The notes under the pieces: model-generated | The model's database searches: none | Seen by the model: the letters and a program-made list of their open reading frames with translations, nothing else | What the model was told of the DNA's origin: nothing | Position numbers and translations under genes: made by a program | Source of the DNA: Radiobacillus kanasensis | Lineage (GTDB): Bacteria > Bacillota > Bacilli > Bacillales > Amphibacillaceae | Length of the DNA: 64,000 nucleotides | Assembly: GCF_021049245.1 (NCBI RefSeq) | Contig: NZ_CP088020.1 | Coordinates: 3,850,001-3,914,000, forward strand | Reading direction: 5' to 3' | In this document: one piece after another, positions 8,660 to 17,362 of the stretch | Layout: each line of letters starts with the position of its first letter | How positions within the stretch are numbered: position 1 is the first letter of the stretch

Positions 8660-10261
8660 TTAACTTTCTATATCCCGTCTATTATATCCGATAAAACCAA
8701 TGACTGTTACGACAGCTGCAAAACTTATTAACAAAATAATCGGCATCCATGTCATATCCTCAACAGGAATCTGTGGAATATGCCCAAATGGAGTCAGTTG
8801 GCCAACCCATTCTGGGAACTGGAATAATCCACCCATGTACAGTACGACGAAGGAATAAAGGACATATAACCAAATGAAACTAGTCAATTTTGGCCTAAAT
8901 CCAATGAATAGAACAGCAACACTAATCATTACAAGTATAGCTGGATAATAGACGAGCCCCATTCCATAAATGGTTTCAAATGGAAAAGGCTCTTCCATAG
9001 CGGATGCTCCAGCAGCCCACAAACCGATTGCAGCAAGTGAGATCATTACAAATCCGTTCGTAACGGAAATGATAAGAAAACTTGCCATAAGTCGCGTTCG
9101 TGAAACAGCTCTCCCTAGTAGATGTTCTATACGCCCCTTTTTTTCTTTCACATACAATTTATTCATAGCCATTACTGGCGGTATTGTTGCAAATATCGAT
9201 ATAACCATCATGATCATCGATACAAACTGTTCTGTAACGGAATGCCCTCCATTAGTCACGAACAACTGCTTCATCATATCATTTCCTTCAAAGAAGGAAT
9301 CTAGATCCCCTAAAACGGAACCATATGAGGCACCAAGTACAAACATTCCGATTGCCCAAGATATCGTTCCGGTTCGCTGTAATCTTACTCCTAAACCAAT
9401 TGGACCTTGGAGAAATACAGAAGCATATTTTTTACCAGGCCTTGACGGTAACAAGCCAGCCTCTAAATCTCGTATTGCATTTAAATAATTGGCTACCATA
9501 AATAGAATAATTGATACACCTAATAGGACTAGAATCGGCCACCAATGATTATCACCGTAAACTTCCGCTTTCGTTACCCAACCAAGTGGGGAAAAAAGGC
9601 TTAGTGTATCATTACTTACATCTCCAATCCCTCTGATCATATAAGCAATCAAAAGAATTCCAATAGAAAAGCCAATCGTCCCACGGGAACTTTCTGAAAT
9701 CTGTCCAAATACGGCTGTAATACTAGTGAAGAAAATACCAGTTGCCCCTAAGGTAACTCCATATAATAGTGATCCCTCTAAATCCATACTCTCAATGTTT
9801 AGTGCATAAAACCCAAAACCGATAATAGCAGCTAATAATATATTAAGAATGACGTAAACCAATAATGTTGCATTCAAATTAGATAGCCGCCCTACCGGTA
9901 AGGAACGAATCATTTCAACGCGTCCGTCTTCCTCATCCCCACGTGTATGTCGTGTTACTAGAAGAATGCTCATCAACCCAACAACTAATGCGGTTAGAAG
10001 TAACATCTGATGTGCCGTCATGACACCAAGCGTATAATTACTTAAATCAGCCGGTCCTACCATAGCGGTCATTGCAGGGTTTTCCATTGTTTTTGCCATT
10101 ACATCTCTCTGCTCTTGGGAACCATATAGTTCCGTGAAGGCTATAGGTACCATAAATGTAAAGAAGCAAATTCCAACGAACCATAACGGAATACGGATTC
10201 GATCCCGTCTAATAATTAATTTGGAAAGGCTCCCTATCCCATTCAGATTTGTATTAGCCAT
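8660..10261 (-). CDS. ABC exporter permease
   Basis: 533 residues with about twelve predicted membrane helices in two similar halves, each with a cytoplasmic GDEEDGRVEMIRSLPVGR- or KEKKGRIEHLLGRAVSRT-type loop that couples to the ATPase. This resembles the tetronasin/polyketide-resistance type of ABC-2 exporter permeases in Firmicutes. The start codon overlaps the stop of the ATPase gene (TAATG), so translation is coupled. Together with the ATPase it likely exports a hydrophobic drug or lipid, but the substrate is not deducible. Confidence 0.88.
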   Translation of the reverse strand: MANTNLNGIGSLSKLIIRRDRIRIPLWFVGICFFTFMVPIAFTELYGSQEQRDVMAKTMENPAMTAMVGPADLSNYTLGVMTAHQMLLLTALVVGLMSILLVTRHTRGDEEDGRVEMIRSLPVGRLSNLNATLLVYVILNILLAAIIGFGFYALNIESMDLEGSLLYGVTLGATGIFFTSITAVFGQISESSRGTIGFSIGILLIAYMIRGIGDVSNDTLSLFSPLGWVTKAEVYGDNHWWPILVLLGVSIILFMVANYLNAIRDLEAGLLPSRPGKKYASVFLQGPIGLGVRLQRTGTISWAIGMFVLGASYGSVLGDLDSFFEGNDMMKQLFVTNGGHSVTEQFVSMIMMVISIFATIPPVMAMNKLYVKEKKGRIEHLLGRAVSRTRLMASFLIISVTNGFVMISLAAIGLWAAGASAMEEPFPFETIYGMGLVYYPAILVMISVAVLFIGFRPKLTSFIWLYVLYSFVVLYMGGLFQFPEWVGQLTPFGHIPQIPVEDMTWMPIILLISFAAVVTVIGFIGYNRRDIES

Positions 10262-11175
10262 TAGGATTTCCCCCCTGCTCCTGTCTCCATTTGTCCTTTT
10301 CCTTCATAGTGACGCATGAATAAATCTTCCAGTTTTGGCGGAGTGCTTTCCAACTTCATAATTCCAAATTGACTTATATGTTTAATCACAGCATCCAAAT
10401 CTTCGGTATCCACTTGGAAAGACAACGCTCCATCCTTTTCTTCTATCTCATGGATCCCTTTTAATTCTTGCAATGGAGTGATGGCCACTTTTGTCTCCAC
10501 TAGTAAATTCGTACGTGTCAAATGGCGTAGCTCTTTTAACGAGCCCGACTCAATGATCTTACCTTGTCGAATAATTCCAACTCGGTCACATAACTTCTCT
10601 ACTTCAGATAAAATATGACTGGATAGAAGAACACTCTTACCTGCATGCTTTGCTTCCATGACACATTGTTGAAAAACTTGTTCCATTAACGGATCTAGAC
10701 CTGATGTTGGTTCATCAAGTATATATAGGTCGGCCTCTGAGGAAAAAGCAGCTACAAGCGCAACCTTTTGCCGATTTCCTTTTGAATACGTACCACATTT
10801 TTTCGATGTATCTAAGTCAAAGCGCCTTATTAATTCCTCACGTCTGCTTTTATTATTTCCTCCTCGGAGCTTTACGAATAAATCAATCACTTCACCACCA
10901 GTTAAATTGGGCCATAAATTAACATCCCCTGGTACATAGGCAATTCGCTTATGGATTTCTACTGCATCTGACCATGCATCCTTGCCAAAGATTTTTGCCT
11001 CGCCTGCCGTTGCCTTCAAAATACCAAGTAACACGCGGATAGTTGTTGATTTACCGGCACCATTAGGTCCAATAAACCCGAAAACTTCTCCTTCCTTCAC
11101 TTCCAAATTAACCCCATCTAATGCCATAAACTTTCCAAACTTCTTTGTTAGTTGGTTTACTTCTAATACACTCAT
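10261..11175 (-). CDS. ABC exporter ATP-binding protein
   Basis: 304 residues. Walker A is GPNGAGKST (residues 36-44), the signature is YSKGNRQKVAL, Walker B with the D-loop is LYILDEPTSGLDP, and the switch histidine is in LLSSHILSEVEKL. A C-terminal extension of about 85 residues is typical of DrrA-like drug-export ATPases. It is the first gene of a two-gene operon with the permease, divergent from a TetR regulator. A strong GGAGAA site precedes the ATG. Confidence 0.93.
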   Translation of the reverse strand: MSVLEVNQLTKKFGKFMALDGVNLEVKEGEVFGFIGPNGAGKSTTIRVLLGILKATAGEAKIFGKDAWSDAVEIHKRIAYVPGDVNLWPNLTGGEVIDLFVKLRGGNNKSRREELIRRFDLDTSKKCGTYSKGNRQKVALVAAFSSEADLYILDEPTSGLDPLMEQVFQQCVMEAKHAGKSVLLSSHILSEVEKLCDRVGIIRQGKIIESGSLKELRHLTRTNLLVETKVAITPLQELKGIHEIEEKDGALSFQVDTEDLDAVIKHISQFGIMKLESTPPKLEDLFMRHYEGKGQMETGAGGKS

Positions 11176-11281
11176 TTTTACATTCTCCTTCTGTTAGAAG
11201 ACTTTTTTTAAAATCCATTTACTATCATCGATAGACCACATACTTAAAAAGCAACAATTTAGTCTAGGGTGTCAATTACGC

Positions 11282-11327
11282 TTGTATATTATGAACTATT
11301 TTAACTTACTTAGTTCATAATATACAA
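11282..11327. promoter_or_regulatory. Perfect 17-bp inverted repeat between divergent ABC exporter and tetR genes
   Basis: TTGTATATTATGAACTA at 11282-11298 and its exact reverse complement at 11311-11327, separated by 12 bases. It lies 107 bases from the ATPase start and 87 bases from the regulator start. It is the best candidate operator for the TetR protein. Each arm could also hold one operator half, and an additional TATGAAC half occurs at about 11350. Confidence 0.6.
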
Positions 11328-11413
11328 AAACAAGAGGTTATGCAATATACTTATGAACTCCTTTTATTGTTTTATTACAAAATTTTTATTAAACTATGAA
11401 CGAGGTGAACGTA

Positions 11414-12001
11414 ATGGACGGATTTGAGCGTCGTAGAGAATTAAAGAAAATGGAAATATTAAAGGCAGCCCTATCCTTATTTATGAAATACGGGGTTCAA
11501 AAGGTTTCCGTTGCAGAAATTGCAAAAGAGGCTAGTGTTTCTCAGGTAACCATCTATAACTATTTCGAAAATAAGCATAAATTAGTTACTGAGGTCATTA
11601 CTTACTATGTGGATAAAGAGTGGGCTAGAGCCGAGGAATTACTCGAAAGCGATCTTCCTTTTCCTGAAAAGATAAAACAAGTCATTTTTCAAAATGCAAA
11701 AGTTGCCAATGACATTCATGAGGACTTTTATGAGTATGTGATGAAGGAATACGCAGGAGAGAATAATTATTTCGAAACATTTTATGTTGAAAAAGCCATG
11801 CCTCGTTTAAGTGCGTTTTTTCAATCAGGCAAAGACGAAGGATATATTGACTCCACCATCTCTAATGAAGCAATCCTCGTGTACATTCAGATGTATAGTG
11901 ATTACCTTTCGAATGAAGAAGTATATAAAAGAACCCTTCACTTAAGCGAAGACTTAACAAAGCTCTTTTTCTATGGAATTGTTGGTAAAGGGGCTAATTA
12001 A
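11414..12001 (+). CDS. TetR/AcrR family regulator of the adjacent ABC exporter
   Basis: 195 residues. The N-terminal helix-turn-helix (KKMEILKAALSLFMKYGVQKVSVAEIAKEA, then VTIYNYFENKHKLV) is typical of TetR. The C-terminal part is specific to a Bacillaceae exporter-regulator type. The ATG at 11414 follows a GAGGTGAAC site; the upstream ATG at 11396 does not have one. Divergent placement across a 17-bp inverted repeat implies that it represses the exporter and itself until a substrate binds. Confidence 0.9.
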   Translation: MDGFERRRELKKMEILKAALSLFMKYGVQKVSVAEIAKEASVSQVTIYNYFENKHKLVTEVITYYVDKEWARAEELLESDLPFPEKIKQVIFQNAKVANDIHEDFYEYVMKEYAGENNYFETFYVEKAMPRLSAFFQSGKDEGYIDSTISNEAILVYIQMYSDYLSNEEVYKRTLHLSEDLTKLFFYGIVGKGAN

Positions 12002-12113
12002 GTTGCTTCTTCAATCATAATCTTGTTTATATTATAAATATGACATTGTACAATAGACGATACGAATAGCCAAGATGACTAGGTCTTTTATTAAAAAATA
12101 TACGTAGACTAGG

Positions 12114-12256
12114 TTGATTTCCGCTGCGGGTAGTCGCTTTCCGCGGGCACGGCCAGGCGACTACTGCGAGTTTACTTCTTCGCTGCCTTGTCCCGAGGAA
12201 GCCTACTTCGAAGCAACACTAGAAGACGCAGGGACATCCCCCTCCGCTACAATCAA
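12114..12256. repeat. Degenerate Bacillaceae intergenic repeat
   Basis: A GC-rich stretch in an AT-rich gap, beginning TTGATTTCCGCTGCGGGTAG and ending CCTCCGCTACAATCAA, with inverted TTGATT/AATCAA ends. It matches from memory a dispersed, non-coding element common in Bacillus and relatives, usually about 150-250 bp. Open frames across it are spurious. The remainder of 12002-12540 holds nothing recognisable. Confidence 0.65.
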
Positions 12257-12554
12257 AGTGCGAAATGCTTTCAAGTGCTCCTATTATTTTGCAAGAAATA
12301 GAGTTATTTATTTTTTCAGCAATCCCTAACTCAACATTAGTGCCACCATTCTAGCATAGGGAATATACAGGGATTCCTAGAAAATAAAACAATTTTCTTC
12401 GCGCGATGTAATGTTTCCGAAGCCTTCTTTACCCCGCGAGCCCAAGGAAATGAAGTATATTTCCGGAACAAAGGCATTCCACTCCTAGTTTCGAGCTGAA
12501 TTATATACTCCCTCTTTCGATAAAGGAGACCAACTTATAATTCTGTTGATTGTA

Positions 12555-12600
12555 CAAAAAAGGTCCTACACGCCTGATGGGGTGTAGGACCTTACATTTT
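12555..12600 (-). terminator. Intrinsic terminator of the small lipoprotein gene
   Basis: A 12-bp stem AAGGTCCTACAC / GTGTAGGACCTT (12560-12571 with 12582-12593). On the minus strand it is followed by a T tract; on the plus strand it is followed by ACATTTTATT, so it may work both ways. Confidence 0.85.
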
Positions 12601-12609
12601 ATTAAGTAG

Positions 12610-12795
12610 TTACTCGCCAGATTCTTCTTCTGTGCCTTCTTCGCTATTTTCTTCTGTTTGGTTTTCTTCGGTTTGATTTGCATCTGTTTCTGTATCTTCT
12701 TCAGTGTCACCGCCGCACGCTGTCAAAACTCCACTTACTGCAATTACTGCCATGAAAGCCATCAACCATTTTTTCATTTTGCTCATTTCTTGCAT
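12610..12795 (-). CDS. Small acidic lipoprotein
   Basis: 61 residues. A lipoprotein signal peptide with lipobox LTAC places the lipidated Cys near residue 27. It is followed by a mature part of about 34 residues made almost only of Glu, Asp, Thr, Asn and Gln. The start at 12795 has an AAAGGAGGC site. Such short acidic lipoproteins are common in halotolerant Bacillaceae and have no assigned role. The high acidity makes reading-frame shadows in the other frames look lysine-rich; those are not genes. Confidence 0.82.
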   Translation of the reverse strand: MQEMSKMKKWLMAFMAVIAVSGVLTACGGDTEEDTETDANQTEENQTEENSEEGTEEESGE

Positions 12796-13085
12796 CTTTA
12801 TTGCCTCCTTTTAATAGTAGCTGAAGTAGCTATACTCCAATCATACAACAGGAGTAGCAAGAGAATGTCTCATTTACCAATTGTTTACATAAACAAAAAA
12901 CTACATTTACGTTTTTAATATTGGTATTACGTATTGTTATTGCTCCCTATTGATTGTCCGTAAAAGAGGAAGGATTTCCCACTATTTGAAAATTAAAAAG
13001 ATGGTTTTGATATCTCTAAAACAAAAATTGTATTAATTTTTATCAGAAGGTTAACTTAACATTGAGTTTATAAGGAGGTATTTCT

Positions 13086-13220
13086 ATGGACAATACACAT
13101 GACTTCGTAGAAAAAATGAATGAGAACCAGAGAAAAGCAAAGAAGAACAAGAAGAATCAAGGAAATGGTCGCCCCAGTAATAAACTGCCTAGTAAGCAGC
13201 ACAATAATAGTAACAGTTAA
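13086..13220 (+). CDS. Small basic protein, DUF4023-like
   Basis: 44 residues beginning MDNTHDFVEKMNENQRKAKK and ending in a Gly/Asn/Pro/Lys-rich tail (NGRPSNKLPSKQH). It resembles the short DUF4023 proteins of Bacillus species, which have no known function. A very strong AAGGAGGT site lies 6 bases before the ATG. It has its own downstream terminator, so it is probably a real, separately transcribed gene. Family assignment is from memory of the motif order. Confidence 0.65.
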   Translation: MDNTHDFVEKMNENQRKAKKNKKNQGNGRPSNKLPSKQHNNSNS

Positions 13221-13331
13221 CGGCTTGCACTCTAGCACCAGTATGCCTGTATCGAGCAAGCTTATCCCCCATTAGAGACCATAAAAAAGAGAACAGATCT
13301 TTCGGACATCTCTCTTGTGTCTAACTAACTC

Positions 13332-13367
13332 AAGGGTGAATGGTTTTCAAACCCATCACCCTTTTTT
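13332..13367 (+). terminator. Intrinsic terminator
   Basis: AAGGGTGA..TGG (13332-13343) pairs with CCA.TCACCCTT (13353-13363), followed by TTTT. It closes the small-protein unit and faces the end of the anti-sigma gene. Confidence 0.8.
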
Positions 13368-13390
13368 CATTTCACTTAAAGCTGGTTTTC

Positions 13391-14365
13391 TTAATATTGA
13401 TTTGTCGTCGCTCCTAAGGTAGCAGCTCGTATTACAGAAGCGTCATTATATTTTTTTAAGTCACTTGGTTTTCCAGTAACAACAACACCAATAATGTTAA
13501 GATTTTTAGGTTCCAATTTAACTTTTCCATTTTTAGTAATGTTATTATAAATTTTATTTGCTTCATTCTGATAACTTCCTCCATCTGATTTCATCATTTG
13601 AAGGATAGATATAAAGTTAGATGCAGGCATAGCCTTAGGATGAGTATTATATGGAAAACCATATGCTTCAAACCCATTTACAGTATGTCCTCTAGTAAAC
13701 TGATCGTCTCCATTTAACTCGTTATGTTCGTCTATATCCTCTTTACTAAAGGTGTCTACCCAATACCAGGCTATATGCTCTTTAAAAATACTATTGACTT
13801 CTTCTATCGTATATCCCTTATCAAAAGAAAATGCCATTTCTACAACGGAGTGTTCATCGATGTGATTGAGTAGCTCTCTATCATCAAAAACTTCCTTATA
13901 GGTTACTTCTGGATGATAAAATTCCATTACTCTTTCTCCTTGGTAATACAAAGGAATCCTTTCATCACTGATACTTCCTGATCCTGAGGGACCATCGTTC
14001 GTAATCAATCTTGATGTTCCCAAGATGGTAAAGACCTTTTCTTCTTCCCCCCATGGAATCGGAACCCCACCAACCTTTTTAACAAGCTTTGTTTTTGCTG
14101 TTGCTGAAATGGGAGAGTAATTATAGGTCGTGCCTTGTTCTTCAACATTTGCTCCCACAATTCCATTCCAAGATAGATCCAAATTGATTTCCTTTTCCAT
14201 TTTCATTTTCATTACTGTATCCCCAATAAAATAAAGACCAGTTAAAACAACTAAACTTATCACTAAAGAAATGAGCACCATTTTTATCAATGAGCGCCTC
14301 TTTGCTTTTTTCATCAACTTCTCAAACTCAAGATCCTTCGGTATAAATTCATTTTCCTTGCTCAT
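13391..14365 (-). CDS. Membrane anti-sigma factor (YhdL-like)
   Basis: 324 residues. An N-terminal cytoplasmic part of about 30 residues precedes one membrane helix (MVLISLVISLVVLTGLYFI), then a large extracellular domain. This matches the Sigma_reg_N / Sigma_reg_C architecture of Bacillus YhdL, which restrains SigM. It would hold the co-transcribed ECF sigma factor at the membrane. The ATG at 14365 has an AGGAGGT site and lies 17 bases inside the end of the sigma gene, so the two are translationally coupled. The signal sensed is unknown. Confidence 0.85.
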   Translation of the reverse strand: MSKENEFIPKDLEFEKLMKKAKRRSLIKMVLISLVISLVVLTGLYFIGDTVMKMKMEKEINLDLSWNGIVGANVEEQGTTYNYSPISATAKTKLVKKVGGVPIPWGEEEKVFTILGTSRLITNDGPSGSGSISDERIPLYYQGERVMEFYHPEVTYKEVFDDRELLNHIDEHSVVEMAFSFDKGYTIEEVNSIFKEHIAWYWVDTFSKEDIDEHNELNGDDQFTRGHTVNGFEAYGFPYNTHPKAMPASNFISILQMMKSDGGSYQNEANKIYNNITKNGKVKLEPKNLNIIGVVVTGKPSDLKKYNDASVIRAATLGATTNQY

Positions 14366-14861
14366 GATCATACCTCCTATATTGTTGAATAAATTCTTTT
14401 CTTGCACGGTGCAAAACGGTCTTAACCGACCCTTCTTTCATGTCATACAAATCTGCTATCTCTTGAACCCTCAATCCCGTACTATATTTAAGAAGAAGTA
14501 ATTGTCTATATTTTGGTTTTAATCTTTTTAACAGTTCATGTATGTCTTCCTCTAATTCACTTCGTAAGACGGCCTTCTCTGGTGTATCCTCCTCAAGCAA
14601 TTCTGTTAGGTTGAATTTCAATAATACATCTCTCCGCCTAGAATTCTTGCGAGTCAAATCATAGTACTGATTTACAGCCACTCTAAAAAGCCAACTTTTT
14701 ATATTAGTAACTTTAATGGAGTCCATATACTGTAGGAATTTATAGGCAGTATCCTGAATAATATCTTCTGCATCTTCCTTTGAAGCACCCATCTTTAAAA
14801 GGTAAGAGTAAACAAATTTCAATATTTCGTTGAGTTTTATCCCCATCATGGAATCATTCAT
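14349..14861 (-). CDS. ECF RNA polymerase sigma factor
   Basis: 170 residues with the two usual ECF regions: sigma-2 (EDAEDIIQDTAYKFLQYMDS, then SWLFRVAVNQYYDLTRK) and sigma-4 (LKPKYRQLLLLKYSTGLRVQEIADLYDMKEGSVKTVLHRARK). It directs RNA polymerase to a stress regulon and is antagonised by the overlapping downstream membrane anti-sigma gene. An AGGAGGTCTGAA site precedes the ATG. The upstream region contains GACGTC near 14881-14886 but no clean AAC-type -35, so autoregulation is possible yet unproven. Confidence 0.93.
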   Translation of the reverse strand: MNDSMMGIKLNEILKFVYSYLLKMGASKEDAEDIIQDTAYKFLQYMDSIKVTNIKSWLFRVAVNQYYDLTRKNSRRRDVLLKFNLTELLEEDTPEKAVLRSELEEDIHELLKRLKPKYRQLLLLKYSTGLRVQEIADLYDMKEGSVKTVLHRARKEFIQQYRRYDHEQGK

Positions 14862-15063
14862 TTCAGACCTCCTACTTTAAAGACGTCTTACATGTAAAAA
14901 GGTAAACAAGATTTCTCTAAATTATAGTTAATTTCTTAAGGATAAAAGAGTTTTCAATACATGCCCAATCCTTTAATTGAAATTTTATATGCGATACGCC
15001 TCACATCACCGTTCTAATTATGGTAAAGCACCACAATATAAATTCCCTTGTTTTTTAGTAATT

Positions 15064-15096
15064 AATCAGTTATACTGATTATAAATTTAACTGATT
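15064..15096. promoter_or_regulatory. MarR operator
   Basis: A 17-bp palindrome AATCAGT-TAT-ACTGATT (15064-15080), with a further half site AACTGATT at 15089-15096 just before the marR ribosome binding site. It is well placed for autorepression of the marR-rhodanese unit. Confidence 0.65.
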
Positions 15097-15118
15097 AAAA
15101 TAGGAGGTGAAAATTCAC

Positions 15119-15538
15119 TTGAATAAATGGAATCAATCTTATGGTTTTTTGCTTGGAAAGGTTCTGCAGCAAATGGAAAGTAAGTTTGCTGAAGGACTTA
15201 CCCCATTTCATATTAACGCAAGACAATATGGAGTACTTTTATTTATTCAGGAAAACCCTTATTCTTCACAAAGAGATATTTCTGAAAGCCTACAAATCGA
15301 TCGGACAACTATGGTGAGTCATATTGATCATCTGGAAGCTTTAGGATTTGTTGAGAGAACCAGGAACCCTACTGACAGAAGATCCTATAGCCTTATGATT
15401 ACTGAAAAAGGGAATGATGTATTAGACTCTCGGTGGGAATTCTTAATCGAAACAGAATTAGGAGTTTTAGCCCCTTTAGAACAGAGTGAGAGGCTATTAC
15501 TTAAAGAAATTCTCATTAAAATTTGGAAGTCACTTTAA
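15119..15538 (+). CDS. MarR family transcriptional regulator
   Basis: 139 residues from a TTG start at 15119, placed 11 bases after AGGAGG; an in-frame GTG at 15107 overlaps that site and is unlikely. The winged-helix domain shows SQRDISESLQIDRTTMVSHIDHLEALGFVERTRNPTDRRSYSLMITEKG, split here as the helix-turn-helix followed by the DRR wing. It is the first gene of an operon with a rhodanese 19 bases downstream, and an operator-like palindrome precedes it. Confidence 0.9.
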   Translation: MNKWNQSYGFLLGKVLQQMESKFAEGLTPFHINARQYGVLLFIQENPYSSQRDISESLQIDRTTMVSHIDHLEALGFVERTRNPTDRRSYSLMITEKGNDVLDSRWEFLIETELGVLAPLEQSERLLLKEILIKIWKSL

Positions 15539-15557
15539 ATATCAGGAGGGAATAACG

Positions 15558-15950
15558 ATGAACGCACTTGATTATTTCAATGCACGTCTTGAAGGAACCA
15601 TAAGCCCTATGGATTATCAGAGGTCAAAAGAAATGGATCCAGAGAAATACTTCTTAGTTGATGTCAGAAACGGCCCGAATCATGTGAAAAATGTAATCAT
15701 TAAGGATGCTTATGTTATACCAGAACAGGAATTAAAGAATCGTTTAAGTGAAATACCGAAAGATAAGGAAATTATTGTGTATTGCTGGGATGTTTGGTGT
15801 AACACTGCTGCTAAAGTAGCAAAGTTCTTACTAGAAAGAGATTATAAGGTTAAAGAGTTAACCGGGGGTATATCAGCATGGAAGGAAATGAACTTCCCTG
15901 TTTCAGAGTCCATTCAAAAGGATAGCCCGATTGATCATTGTGGATGCTGA
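15558..15950 (+). CDS. Rhodanese-domain protein
   Basis: 130 residues: one rhodanese domain with LVDVRNGPNHVKNVIIKDAY near residues 34-53 and the active-site loop YCWDVWCNT near residues 76-84, where the first Cys would carry the persulfide. A second Cys four residues on and a C-terminal DHCGC are unusual and may serve a redox or metal role. Rhodaneses transfer sulfur from thiosulfate or persulfides. The AGGAGGG site fixes the ATG at 15558. Co-transcription with marR suggests induction by sulfur or electrophile stress. Confidence 0.88.
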   Translation: MNALDYFNARLEGTISPMDYQRSKEMDPEKYFLVDVRNGPNHVKNVIIKDAYVIPEQELKNRLSEIPKDKEIIVYCWDVWCNTAAKVAKFLLERDYKVKELTGGISAWKEMNFPVSESIQKDSPIDHCGC

Positions 15951-15995
15951 GATAAGACAACAAGATCAATCTAATAAAAATAATGGAGATAGATT

Positions 15996-16026
15996 GAAGA
16001 TTAGATACTTTCTAATCTTCTTTTTC
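15996..16026 (+). terminator. Intrinsic terminator of the marR-rhodanese operon
   Basis: Perfect 10-bp stem GAAGATTAGA / TCTAATCTTC with a 5-base loop, followed by TTTTTC. Confidence 0.9.
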
Positions 16027-16180
16027 TATTTATAAATTTTAAGCATATTAGTATTTGTCTATTGCGGATTGTGGTAATAATAGCAACAGATAGTGGGAGA
16101 ACTATCTAAAAATCAACTAACATATTGGTCGTTGGATATTTTATTAAGGGAATACTAAATCGACAAGGAGTGATCACTAT

Positions 16181-17125
16181 ATGCAGACTAGAGCTGTCAT
16201 TATTAATCAATATGGAAGTAAAGAGGTATTAGAAGATGGTACCGTAACCCTACCAGAATTGGGAGAAAATCAAGTATTGATTCGGGCAAAAGCCACTTCC
16301 ATTAACCCAATAGATTGGAAACTTCGTGAAGGGTACCTGAAGCAAATGTTTGACTGGGAGTTCCCGATCATCCTTGGTTGGGATGTTGCTGGGGTTATTG
16401 AAGCTGTGGGATCGAATGTAACGGATTGGAAAGTTGGCGATAAAGTATTCGCCCGTCCAGAGACAACCCGCTTCGGAACGTATGCAGAGTACACGATAGT
16501 AGATGAACATCTTTTAGCCAAAAAGCCTGCTTCTATTTCCTTTGAAGAAGCTGCGGCAGTTCCATTGGCTGGAATGACTGCATACCAAGGTTTGTTTGAT
16601 CACGGCAAGCTAGAAAAAGGAGAAAAAGTACTGATTCATGCAGGGGCTGGTGGAGTTGGAACCTATGCCATTCAACTCGCGAAAGAAGCTGGAGCGTACG
16701 TGTACACAACTGCTAGTCCAAAAAACCACGAGCTTCTGAAATCCCTAGGTGCGGATGAAGTGATTGATTATCATACAACCAATGTTAAAGATGTGTTGCG
16801 TGATATCGACCTTGTATTAGATACAATCGGGGGTGAGACTCAAAATGAGAGTTTCGATGTCCTTAAAGAAAACACCAGTAGAATGATTTCTGTCGTTGGG
16901 GAGCCTGATCAGGAAAAAGCAAAGAAAAAGAATGTTGTAGCAAAAAGTATGTGGCTTAATCCAGAAGGAGAACAACTAAGTAAATTAGGGAAGTTATTAG
17001 AAGAAGGAAAAATGAAAAGTGTGATTGGTAGTACACATCCATTATCACAGCAGGGGGTTTATGATGCACATGTGTTGAGTGAAACGCATCATGCAGTAGG
17101 TAAGATTGTGATTACGGTTGAGTAA
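16181..17125 (+). CDS. NADP-dependent MDR-type oxidoreductase (quinone oxidoreductase-like)
   Basis: 314 residues of the medium-chain dehydrogenase/reductase superfamily, zinc-independent subgroup. The GroES-like N-terminal half shows NPIDWKLREGYL and GWDVAGVIEAVG; the cofactor half has AGAGGVGTYAIQLAKEAGAYVYTTA, the GxGGVG nucleotide-binding turn near residues 151-156. No structural zinc Cys cluster is present. Such enzymes reduce quinones or alpha,beta-unsaturated carbonyls in the cytoplasm. AAGGAGTGA precedes the ATG. It is monocistronic. Confidence 0.9.
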   Translation: MQTRAVIINQYGSKEVLEDGTVTLPELGENQVLIRAKATSINPIDWKLREGYLKQMFDWEFPIILGWDVAGVIEAVGSNVTDWKVGDKVFARPETTRFGTYAEYTIVDEHLLAKKPASISFEEAAAVPLAGMTAYQGLFDHGKLEKGEKVLIHAGAGGVGTYAIQLAKEAGAYVYTTASPKNHELLKSLGADEVIDYHTTNVKDVLRDIDLVLDTIGGETQNESFDVLKENTSRMISVVGEPDQEKAKKKNVVAKSMWLNPEGEQLSKLGKLLEEGKMKSVIGSTHPLSQQGVYDAHVLSETHHAVGKIVITVE

Positions 17126-17141
17126 TAGGAAATAGCATAAA

Positions 17142-17185
17142 AATTGAGAGACCAAATCCATTATGAATTGGTCTCTCAATTTTTA
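17142..17185. terminator. Intrinsic terminator, probably bidirectional
   Basis: Perfect 14-bp stem AATTGAGAGACCAA / TTGGTCTCTCAATT with T and A tracts on either side. Confidence 0.9.
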
Positions 17186-17301
17186 TAAAGTGAATTTGGA
17201 TTTAACCTATGAATCCCACCCAAAATAACATAAGAGATGTATGTATGAATAAACCCAGTGAAGCTGAGAAATTATGAAATTTATTAACAAGATTAAAAGG
17301 A

Positions 17302-17328
17302 TGTCACAATTATCCAACCTAAGTCGTC
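17302..17328 (+). promoter_or_regulatory. ECF41-type promoter
   Basis: TGTCACA at 17302-17308, exactly 16 bases, then CGTC at 17325-17328. This is the published consensus for ECF41 sigma factors. It lies 35 bases before the oxidoreductase-ECF41 operon, so the operon appears to be autoregulated by its own sigma factor. Confidence 0.8.
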
Positions 17329-17362
17329 TTGATTTATAAAATAGCAAACAGGAGGTTATTTT

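Noticed and set aside
12114..12329. A 71-codon open frame in a GC-rich stretch
   Set aside because: It lies across a degenerate Bacillaceae intergenic repeat, has no ribosome binding site and reads as a known type of spurious frame.
12501..12710. A lysine-rich open frame on the minus strand
   Set aside because: It is the shifted-frame shadow of the acidic lipoprotein gene and overlaps its terminator.
14881..14925. An ECF-type autoregulatory promoter before the ECF sigma gene
   Set aside because: GACGTC is present at the right place but no AAC-type -35 element lies 16-17 bases upstream, so the promoter was not listed.
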